From a bacterium (GTDB taxonomy: Bacteria > ARS69), in NCBI GenBank assembly GCA_025774865.1, contig JALGZO010000473.1:1-14434 (forward strand): 14,434 nt of DNA. Direction: 5' to 3'. Position 1 is the first letter of the stretch, and each line of letters opens with the position of its first letter. This document shows, one piece after another, positions 7,220 through 12,444 of this stretch. The translations under genes were made by a program, and so were the position numbers. The notes under the pieces were generated by a model, which saw nothing but the letters and a program-made list of their open reading frames with translations, was not told where the DNA came from and did not search any database.

Positions 7220-8888
7220 GGTCATGCCCGTCGACGTTCTGTTCGTCGGCGCGGGGCCGGCGAGCCTCGCCGGCGCCTACCATCTTCTATCCCTCGTCGA
7301 GCAGCACAACGAACGGGTCTCGGGCGGTGCCGGGGCGATCCCCGATCTCGAGGTCGCGATCGTCGAGAAGGGGAAGACGCTCGGAGCCCACGCGATCTCG
7401 GGCGCGGTCATGGACCCTCGGGGGCTGGCCGAGCTCATGCCGGATTTCCTCGAGCAGGGATTCCCCTTCGAGTCCGAGGTGACGAGCGACGACGTCGTCT
7501 TCCTGACCGAGAAGGGGAGCTTCCGGTTGCCGCTGACCCCACCGCCGCTCGACAACCACGGCAACTACATTCTGAGCATCTCCAAGCTCGTGCGGTGGCT
7601 CGGCGAGAAGGTCGAAGCGAAGGGCGCGTTCATCATCCCGGAATTCGCGGCGCGCGAGCCGCTGTTCGAGGGAGATCGTCTCCAGGGTGTCCGGACGTCG
7701 GACAAGGGAGTCGACAAGCACGGGGAACGGAAGGGGAACTATCAGCCGGGCGCGGACATCACGGCGCGCGTCACCGTCCTCGGCGAGGGGCCGCGCGGGT
7801 CACTGACGAAATCACTGACCGCGAAGTACGGGCTCGATCGGGGCAAGATTCCGCAGGTGTACGCTACCGGCGTCAAGGAGACGTGGAAGCTGGCGCCCGG
7901 GAAGTTCCCCACCGGGCATGTCGTGCACACGATGGGTTGGCCTCTGGACACCGGCACGCTCGGAGGCGGCTTCGCGTACGGCGGTCAGGACCAGGTTCTC
8001 TCGCTGGGTTTCGTCACGAGCCTCGACTACTGGCATCCGGAGACCGATCCGCATGCCGAGCTCCAGCGGTTCAAGGCGCATCCGAAGGTGGCGTCGTGGC
8101 TGGAGGGCGGGGAGGTGATCTCTTACGGCGCGAAGACGATTCCGGAAGGCGGCTGGTTCGCGCGCCCCACGCCGTATTTCGAGGGAGGTCTTCTGATCGG
8201 AGACTCCGGCGGGCTCCTCAATTCGATGCGGCTCAAGGGAATCCACCTCGGCATCAAGTCGGGTATGCTCGCGGCGGAGACGATCTTCGAGGGGCTCGTG
8301 AAGGACGATCTCTCCGCCGGTCAGCTCGCGACGTTCGAGGAACGCGTGCAGGCCTCCTGGATCAAGGACGAGATGTGGAGAGTGCGGAACTTCCATCAGG
8401 CCATGGCGAAGAACCTCTACACCGGAATGCTCCGGACCGGGTTCCAGATTCTCACGGGTGGGAGGGACCTCTTCGGGAACCGTCTGGGGGGCGAGGCCGG
8501 TCACGAGCGAATGAAGAAGCGGTCCGAGCTTTCCGATGAGCGCGCCCGGCCGCGCGCCAACACCGACAACGAGAAGATCTTCGACAAGCTGACGAGCGTC
8601 TTCCAGTCGGGCGCGATGCACGAAGAAGATCAGCCCTGCCACTTGCAGGTGGCCGACCTGGACATTTGCCGAACCCGGTGCGTCGAGGAGTACGGTAACC
8701 CCTGCCAGTACTTCTGCCCGGCGCAGGTCTACGAGATGGTCGACGGTGAGGCGCCGGGGCAAAAGGAGCTCCGCATCAACGCCTCCAACTGCGTGCACTG
8801 CAAGACCTGCGACGTCATGGATCCCTACCAGATCATCACGTGGGTCACGCCCGAGGGCGGCGGGGGCCCCGCGTACAAGGATCTCTAG
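7203..8888 (+). CDS. Electron transfer flavoprotein:ubiquinone oxidoreductase (ETF-QO)
   Basis: ETF-QO takes electrons from reduced ETF, produced by acyl-CoA and amino-acid dehydrogenases, and passes them through FAD and a [4Fe-4S] cluster to membrane quinone. The 561 residues open with the FAD-binding motif VLFVGAGPASLAGAYHL (G16, G18, S21) and continue with the family's EKGKTLGAHAISGAVMDP block. The middle holds VHTMGWPLD and GGFAYGGQ, and then LIGDSGGLLNSMRLKGIHLGIKSG is split over the second FAD contact and the quinone region. The C-terminus has C505, C530, C533 and C536, with the same 25/3/3 spacing as cluster ligands C561, C586, C589 and C592 of the human enzyme. Start ATG 7203 follows GGGAG with a 5-nt spacer; ATG 7224 is a second option. 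No etfA or etfB lies in the window. The 17-bp overlap with the TPR gene suggests co-transcription. Confidence 0.96.
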   Translation: MAPTREVMPVDVLFVGAGPASLAGAYHLLSLVEQHNERVSGGAGAIPDLEVAIVEKGKTLGAHAISGAVMDPRGLAELMPDFLEQGFPFESEVTSDDVVFLTEKGSFRLPLTPPPLDNHGNYILSISKLVRWLGEKVEAKGAFIIPEFAAREPLFEGDRLQGVRTSDKGVDKHGERKGNYQPGADITARVTVLGEGPRGSLTKSLTAKYGLDRGKIPQVYATGVKETWKLAPGKFPTGHVVHTMGWPLDTGTLGGGFAYGGQDQVLSLGFVTSLDYWHPETDPHAELQRFKAHPKVASWLEGGEVISYGAKTIPEGGWFARPTPYFEGGLLIGDSGGLLNSMRLKGIHLGIKSGMLAAETIFEGLVKDDLSAGQLATFEERVQASWIKDEMWRVRNFHQAMAKNLYTGMLRTGFQILTGGRDLFGNRLGGEAGHERMKKRSELSDERARPRANTDNEKIFDKLTSVFQSGAMHEEDQPCHLQVADLDICRTRCVEEYGNPCQYFCPAQVYEMVDGEAPGQKELRINASNCVHCKTCDVMDPYQIITWVTPEGGGGPAYKDL

Positions 8889-8951
8889 CGGCTCCGACCC
8901 CAGGCCTGGGTTGAGCGCCGGCCGTCACTGCTGTCACGAGGCTTCATTACG

Positions 8952-8984
8952 CGGCCTGGGGGGTCAAGGGTGTCCCTCGCTCCG
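8952..8984 (+). repeat. Copy A of a GC-rich intergenic repeat
   Basis: The segment begins CGGCCTGG, continues GGGGTCAAGGGTG and ends TCCCTCGCTCCG. The same order (CGGCCTG, a G-rich run, GTCG/CCG, then CCCTCG) recurs 80 bp downstream at 9032-9067, and again in inverted orientation at 9156-9122. The match is imperfect but collinear with the other two copies. Confidence 0.45.
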
Positions 8985-9030
8985 GCGCCGCGGGTCCCTC
9001 CCTATCTATCCCGGGGATCTTGCTCGCCGC

Positions 9031-9157
9031 CCGGCCTGGTGGGTCGTGATGTTGCCCCTCGAGCCGCATGGCGCACCGCAGCCACCTTTGACAGTTTGAA
9101 TGTTTGGCGAGGAGCGCAGCTGCGGAGCGAGGGGCAACGTCACGGCCCTCAGGCCGG
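9031..9157. repeat. Large imperfect inverted repeat (copies B and C) with an A/T-rich centre
   Basis: The left arm is 9031-9083 and the right arm 9106-9157. The cores TGATGTTGCCCCTCG (9047-9061) and CGAGGGGCAACGTCA (9128-9142) are complementary at 14 of 15 positions. The outer ends CCGGCCTG and CAGGCCGG pair perfectly, and the inner parts pair patchily. The 22-nt centre (9084-9105) is A/T-rich. Transcribed, the element would fold into a long imperfect hairpin. It has no coding capacity and resembles a REP/MITE-type non-autonomous element or a processed structured RNA. No target-site duplication is obvious. Confidence 0.6.
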
Positions 9158-9292
9158 AGACGGATCTCGAGACCACCGGTCGTCACCGCCGCGACGCTCA
9201 CTCGCCGTGACGGCGCGTCGGCCGACGCGACCCCGCTCTCCGAAATATCCCAATTTGTTGTCCTGCATCAACTTGTACGCCTTCGAGAATGT

Positions 9293-9308
9293 TGGCATCC
9301 CCCATGCT
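9293..9308 (+). promoter_or_regulatory. Candidate sigma-54 (-24/-12) promoter for the small secreted protein gene
   Basis: The sequence TGGCATCCCCCATGCT matches the sigma-54 consensus TGGCACRNNNNTTGCW at 9 of the 12 specified positions. It keeps the essential GG and GC doublets separated by exactly 10 bp. Transcription would start near 9318, about 85 nt before the ATG at 9404. A gene for a sigma-54 enhancer-binding protein lies just beyond, in convergent orientation. No convincing sigma-70 promoter is seen nearer the gene. Confidence 0.45.
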
Positions 9309-9342
9309 CTTGCCCGGGGCAAGTCCGGGACGGTAGCCGGAC
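9309..9342 (+). promoter_or_regulatory. Two consecutive hairpins around the predicted transcription start
   Basis: CTTGCCC (9309-9315) and GGGCAAG (9317-9323) form a near-perfect palindrome. It is followed by GTCCGG (9323-9328) paired with CCGGAC (9337-9342) around an 8-nt loop. If transcription starts near 9318, only the second hairpin is in the RNA and the first would be a DNA dyad. Role unknown: operator, 5' stabiliser or part of a structured leader. Confidence 0.35.
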
Positions 9343-9403
9343 TGACCTCCTGGCCGAGGCCGGGACCACGAAAGTCACTCGAAAACGTCAGGGAGAAAAG
9401 ACC

Positions 9404-9772
9404 ATGAAGCGGATCGCTCTCATCACGGCGCTCACGGCCCTCGCGGCCCCCGCCTCGGCTCTCGCAGAGAACTCGTCCCACTCGACCGTCACGCTCACGG
9501 ACCTGAACTCGATCGCCGTCACGTCCCAGTCCGTCAGCGAGTTCGGACCCTGGCGGGAATTCTTCAGCGGGATGCGCTTCCAGGCCTTCCGCAAGAAGCA
9601 GCACTCCGATGACGGGCAGGGTGGTCCCGGCCTCGATGACGGCCGACGGGACCCCTCGGGCGAGGACAGGGCGAAGAACCGGACCATGCGGCGTCGGCAG
9701 GGAAATCCTGGCGACACCGGCGACGGCCGCGACGGTCGAGATCGCCACAGTGTGGGCGACGGCAAGAGATGA
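9404..9772 (+). CDS. Small secreted protein with a highly charged, disordered tail
   Basis: This is a 122-residue protein not recognised from any family. ATG 9404 is preceded by GGGAG with a 9-nt spacer. Residues 1-21 are a textbook Sec signal peptide (KR, then IALITALTALAAPASALA, cleavage before ENSS). The mature part starts with a Ser/Thr-rich beta-like segment (HSTVTLTDLNSIAVTSQSVSEFGPW, split here as residues 25-49) and then a basic/aromatic patch (WREFFSGMRFQAFRKKQ). From residue 66 onward it is almost entirely Asp, Gly, Arg and Pro, without cysteines, and is probably disordered. A possible sigma-54 promoter lies 96 bp upstream, and the gene converges on a sigma-54 activator 53 bp away. 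It could be a surface, matrix or nucleic-acid-binding peptide. The strong signal peptide and ribosome site support it as a real gene. Confidence 0.7.
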   Translation: MKRIALITALTALAAPASALAENSSHSTVTLTDLNSIAVTSQSVSEFGPWREFFSGMRFQAFRKKQHSDDGQGGPGLDDGRRDPSGEDRAKNRTMRRRQGNPGDTGDGRDGRDRHSVGDGKR

Positions 9773-9804
9773 TCCGCGACCTTCGATCCGAAGCTCGGGA
9801 TGGC

Positions 9805-9824
9805 GGCGCCCCCACCGGGGTGCC
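9805..9824. terminator. GC-rich hairpin between convergent genes, possible bidirectional terminator
   Basis: GGCGCCCC (9805-9812) pairs with GGGGTGCC (9817-9824) over 8 bp (one G-T) around the loop CACC. It sits in the 53-bp space between the stop codons of the small secreted protein and the sigma-54 activator, where a shared terminator is expected. Neither side has a T-tract, so intrinsic termination would be weak. Confidence 0.4.
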
Positions 9825-9825
9825 G

Positions 9826-11436
9826 TCATCCGCTCGTTTCGAGCCCGAGCTTCTTGATCCGCGCATTCAAGGTGGTGCGCGGAATGCCCATGAGTTCCGC
9901 CGCCTCCTTCTTGTTGCCCTCGGTCAGCTGCAGCACAGAACGGATGTAGTCGCGCTCCATGCTTTCGTAAGAAGGCACGACGAGAGCGTCGCCAGTGGGG
10001 AGGGGACCCCGTCCGTCCGTCGGAACTGGGACGAGCGGTTGGCCGGCGCCCGGGCTTGTGGGGAGCCCGGTGCGTCCGGCGCCGCTATGCTTCGCGGACG
10101 GGCCTCCCCCTCCCCCGGCGAGCCCTGATCCCGGGCCGCTCGGTAGGTGCTCGGGGCGGAGCTCGTCCTCTTTCGCGGCGCGAACCAACGCTCCGAAGAT
10201 CACGCTCTCGAGCTCCCGCATGTTTCCTCGCAACTCCATCCGATTCACCGCCTGCAAGAAGCCGGATGACAGGGACGGCGGCGCCCGCCGCGGTCCGCAG
10301 TGCCGTTCGAGAAGGTGGCGGGCGAGGACCGGAATCTCCTCGGGTCGTTCCCGCAGCGGCGGAATCCGGATCGAGTACATCTGGAGTCGGTAGAACAGAT
10401 CGGAGCGGAATCGACCCTCCGCCACGACTCCAGAGAGGTCCACGTTCGTGGCGCTCACGACCCGGGCGCGGGCCGGGATGTCGACCTCACCGCCCACGCG
10501 GCGGAAGCTCCGCTCCTGGAGCACGCGTAGCAGGCTCGCCTGCGTATCGGGCGGCATGTCTCCGATCTCATCGAGGAAGATCGTGCCGTTCCCGGCTCGT
10601 TCGAACGCGCCGCGCGCGGTCGAAACCGCACCGGTGAACGCGCCGCGCTCGTGCCCGAAGAGAGCGCTCGCCATGAGGTCGCGCGGGATAGCCGCGCAGT
10701 TGATCGCTTCGAACGAGCCCTTGCGATGTGGACTCAGGTCGTGGATCGCCCGGGCGACGACTTCCTTGCCGGTTCCGGTTTCTCCCAGGATCAAGACCGG
10801 CAAGTCGAACTCGCCGAGAGCGAGCAGCTCCTCGAAGAGAGCGGCCGTCGTCGGACCCTCACCGCGGTAGGCGTCCAGCGCGGGGTTGGCCTCGCGCAGC
10901 CCCTCGACTCGTTTCTTCGCTCCGCGCGCCCGCGTTCCGGGCGCGCTCGTTCCGGCCGGTGGTCCGAACGCGAGTTCGGCGAGCTTGACGATCTCGGCCG
11001 CGATCGAGAGATCCCGCTCGGAGTAGGTTTCCCCGAAGTGCTTCGGCCCGAGTGCGAACACGCCGCGGAGATGCCCGTCGTGGCTCACTCCGACCATCGC
11101 GTCGATGCGGAGGCGCTTCGCGAAGCGGGCGGCCGGCGCTCCGATTTCCGCCAGCTCGCTCGCGCGCAGCGGAGCGTCCGCCTCGCAGAGCGACTTCTCC
11201 AGCTTCCGGGTCACCGCGAGAGCGTCGTCGCTCTTCTCGGACCGGCCGCGAACGGCTTGAGGAACGAGCCGATCCTCCTCGTTTCTTCGGAGATAGAGAG
11301 CGAACTCCGCGCCGCTCGCTCCCATGAGCGAGAGCAGCGTATAGCGGAGCAGCTCGGTGCGGCGACGCAGTCCGAGAAAGCCTCGCGCCGCATCGTAGAG
11401 AATGGAGAGATCGAGGAGGTCCGTTTCGCGGGTCAT
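9826..11436 (-). CDS. Sigma-54-dependent transcriptional activator (GAF - AAA+ - Fis HTH)
   Basis: This 536-residue enhancer-binding protein remodels the RNA polymerase-sigma-54 closed complex using ATP. Residues about 6-157 are a GAF-type sensor (LLDLSILYDAARGFLGLRRR ... VGVSHDGHLRGVFALG), so it is regulated by a ligand or protein, not by a receiver phosphorylation domain. Residues about 190-432 are the AAA+ domain: Walker A GETGTGKE (218-225), an intact sigma-54-contacting GAFTGA (265-270), Walker B IFLDE (286-290), RSDLFYRL (344-351) and GNMREL in place of the usual GNVREL, with the preceding WP replaced. Residues 435-487 are a Gly/Pro/Ser-rich linker, and 499-532 are a Fis-type helix-turn-helix (EAAELMGIPRTTLNARIKKL). 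ATG 11436 is preferred because GGGGG lies 6 nt upstream; GTG 11439 is in frame but too close. Its start overlaps the STAS stop by one base (TGATG). Family assignment is certain; the regulon is unknown. Confidence 0.95.
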   Translation of the reverse strand: MTRETDLLDLSILYDAARGFLGLRRRTELLRYTLLSLMGASGAEFALYLRRNEEDRLVPQAVRGRSEKSDDALAVTRKLEKSLCEADAPLRASELAEIGAPAARFAKRLRIDAMVGVSHDGHLRGVFALGPKHFGETYSERDLSIAAEIVKLAELAFGPPAGTSAPGTRARGAKKRVEGLREANPALDAYRGEGPTTAALFEELLALGEFDLPVLILGETGTGKEVVARAIHDLSPHRKGSFEAINCAAIPRDLMASALFGHERGAFTGAVSTARGAFERAGNGTIFLDEIGDMPPDTQASLLRVLQERSFRRVGGEVDIPARARVVSATNVDLSGVVAEGRFRSDLFYRLQMYSIRIPPLRERPEEIPVLARHLLERHCGPRRAPPSLSSGFLQAVNRMELRGNMRELESVIFGALVRAAKEDELRPEHLPSGPGSGLAGGGGGPSAKHSGAGRTGLPTSPGAGQPLVPVPTDGRGPLPTGDALVVPSYESMERDYIRSVLQLTEGNKKEAAELMGIPRTTLNARIKKLGLETSG

Positions 11437-11804
11437 CACGAGCCCCCTTGCTCACGCCCCTCCCGAACCGACTCGATCGCGGCTTCGACCGAATCGAACA
11501 CGACCGCGTAGCGCGGTAACTGCACTCGCTCCAGCACGAGCTTCGGTTGCGCGGTGACGTTCGCCAGAGCGACCGGAATGTTCTGCTCCCGGCCGCGGCG
11601 AACGAGGTCGAAGAGCAGGCCCACGCCGGCGCTGTTCGTCGTCTCGACGCCGGTGAAATCCACGATGATGAGTCGCGGCGAGCTCTCCAGCGCGTCGCGT
11701 ACGATTGGGAGGAGAGGTTCCTCGGTGGCGGCGCCGACATCGGTCGGTAGCCCGATCACGCGCACATCGCCCACCTCGGTCAGAGTCACCTGAGAGTCAT
11801 CCAT
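11436..11804 (-). CDS. STAS-domain anti-sigma-factor antagonist (RsbV/SpoIIAA-like)
   Basis: This 122-residue protein is a single STAS domain: VTLTEVGDVRVIGLPTDV, LIIVDFTGVETTNSAGVGLLFDLV (split over two elements) and a C-terminal VFDSVEAAIESV. In RsbV-type proteins a conserved serine is phosphorylated by the partner kinase, releasing the kinase's other target; here Ser58 in the motif N-S-A-G-V-G is retained, so switching by phosphorylation is plausible. The ATG at 11804 follows GGAG with a 9-nt spacer. It overlaps the end of the upstream kinase gene by 8 bases, and its own stop overlaps the activator start by one base. This gives the gene order kinase, antagonist, sigma-54 activator in a single translationally coupled unit. 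Confidence 0.92.
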   Translation of the reverse strand: MDDSQVTLTEVGDVRVIGLPTDVGAATEEPLLPIVRDALESSPRLIIVDFTGVETTNSAGVGLLFDLVRRGREQNIPVALANVTAQPKLVLERVQLPRYAVVFDSVEAAIESVREGREQGGS

Positions 11805-12252
11805 GGGGGGTCTCCGTGATCCGAGGATCGACCGGAACGGCCGGTGCCTCGGCTTCGAACTGCAATCTTACGGTTTGGCCGCCGTCCGCGTGAACGAGGA
11901 AGTGGACGTCGGACGCGAGCGATCGCATCAAGAACACGCCCCATCCGCCGGGCGGGTCCTTCCCTCCGATCTTTCGCTCGAGATCCGGGAGCGGCGGGAT
12001 CCGGTCGAGGCCTTTCCCGCGATCGCGAACCTCCACGAGCAGGTGGCCATCGTCGACCTGCGCGGTCAGCTGAATCGGATCCTCGCGCTTCCCGCCGTGT
12101 CCGTGCACCGCGGCATTCGAGAGGGCTTCGCCAACCGCAGTCTGGACCTCGTAACGGCGGGTCCGGGTGAATCCCAGTGGCTCGCCCAGGTCCGCGACTT
12201 CGCGGGCGAGGTGCAGGATCGCGTCGTCCGTTCCGTTGAGAGTGCGCTGCAT
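11797..12252 (-). CDS. RsbW/SpoIIAB-like anti-sigma factor, HATPase serine kinase
   Basis: This 151-residue protein has the GHKL ATP-binding fold of the anti-sigma kinase family. The N-box is TAVGEALSNAAVHGHG (E42, N46), the G1 box is VRDRGKGLD (D77, G79, G81) and the G2 box is GGWGVFLMRSLASDV (102-116). Such proteins bind either a sigma factor or other target or the STAS antagonist, and phosphorylate the latter. The STAS gene overlaps its 3' end by 8 bases, the classical partner-switch pairing. No sigma-70-family gene and no PP2C phosphatase are in the window, so the target and the input phosphatase are not visible; the co-operonic sigma-54 activator is an attractive candidate target. The ATG at 12252 follows GAGG with a 10-nt spacer. 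The C-terminal 15 residues extend beyond the family core. Confidence 0.93.
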   Translation of the reverse strand: MQRTLNGTDDAILHLAREVADLGEPLGFTRTRRYEVQTAVGEALSNAAVHGHGGKREDPIQLTAQVDDGHLLVEVRDRGKGLDRIPPLPDLERKIGGKDPPGGWGVFLMRSLASDVHFLVHADGGQTVRLQFEAEAPAVPVDPRITETPHG

Positions 12253-12267
12253 GATCCCGACCTCGAG

Positions 12268-12301
12268 GCCACTCTAGTGGCTTCCCACCGGTCCGGGTCA
12301 A
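12268..12301 (-). promoter_or_regulatory. Candidate promoter with overlapping palindrome for the partner-switch operon
   Basis: On the minus strand TTGACC (12301-12296, 5 of 6) is followed after 19 bp by TAGAGT (12276-12271, 4 of 6). The -10 lies inside a dyad GCCACT-CT-AGTGGC (12268-12281), which could be an operator. The dyad ends 16 bp before the kinase ATG, so the leader would be very short. The long spacer makes the promoter uncertain. Confidence 0.3.
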
Positions 12302-12313
12302 GGACTCGTTCTC

Positions 12314-12322
12314 GGGGGGGGG
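12314..12322 (+). repeat. Run of nine G in the divergent promoter region
   Basis: Nine consecutive G residues lie between the partner-switch operon and the large exported protein gene, just outside the possible -35 of the operon. Such tracts can slip in length. Here it would alter spacing upstream of both promoters and would not affect a reading frame. Confidence 0.6.
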
Positions 12323-12354
12323 CGTGGCGGCCGGCTCGATCATTGTGGCATAGT

Positions 12355-12408
12355 GGGACGGCGACCTTGCGTCCCGCTCGGAGGAACTGCGAAGCGAGAG
12401 GCCGTCCC
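12355..12408 (+). promoter_or_regulatory. Structured leader with two mutually exclusive hairpins upstream of the large exported protein gene
   Basis: GGGACG (12355-12360) can pair with CGTCCC (12370-12375) over 6 bp with a 9-nt loop. Alternatively GGGACGGC (12355-12362) can pair with GCCGTCCC (12401-12408) over 8 bp, enclosing 38 nt. Both use the same 5' strand, as in switching leaders. A further short stem, CCGC with GCGG, lies next to the strong ribosome site GGGGAGGTG. No known riboswitch consensus was recognised. Confidence 0.35.
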
Positions 12409-12444
12409 CATCGGCTTCACCGCGTTCGTGCGGGGAGGTGAGCG

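Larger units (their letters stand above)
8889..9403. other. 515-bp non-coding stretch between ETF-QO and the small secreted protein gene
   Basis: No credible gene is seen here on either strand. A minus-strand frame of 84 codons (9201-8947) merely reads through the repeats. The stretch contains a perfect palindrome CCCAGGCCTGGG (8899-8910), three copies of a GC-rich repeat, six GTCAC/GTGAC pentamers, an A/T-rich patch (9241-9290), a sigma-54-type promoter candidate and two short hairpins before the next gene. It is by far the largest non-coding stretch in the window. Confidence 0.8.

Noticed and set aside
5300-7225. Open frame of 641 codons on the minus strand opposite the TPR gene
   Set aside because: It mirrors the TPR gene in a frame where high GC removes stop codons, its product has no recognisable domain, and the plus-strand protein has clear TPR repeats. 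The same reasoning removes the other long antisense frames, such as 51-1178 (+), 7812-8798 (-) and 12340-13737 (-).
8899-8910. CCCAGGCCTGGG palindrome as the ETF-QO terminator
   Set aside because: It has no loop bases of its own and no following T-tract, so it would make a poor intrinsic terminator.
8947-9201. Possible 84-codon gene on the minus strand in the long non-coding stretch
   Set aside because: It runs straight through all three repeat copies, has no convincing ribosome site, and its product is low-complexity with no signal peptide or domain.
9309-9347. Cyclic-di-GMP (GEMM) riboswitch
   Set aside because: GACGGTAGCCGGACTGACC resembles the 3' portion of GEMM elements, but the conserved 5' half (GCAAA and ACGCAAAGC boxes with a tetraloop helix) is not present upstream.
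12354-12371. Second sigma-54 promoter upstream of the large exported protein (TGGGACGGCGACCTTGCG)
   Set aside because: The GG to GC spacing is 11-12 bp instead of 10, which sigma-54 does not tolerate well. The bases are better explained by the hairpin pairing.
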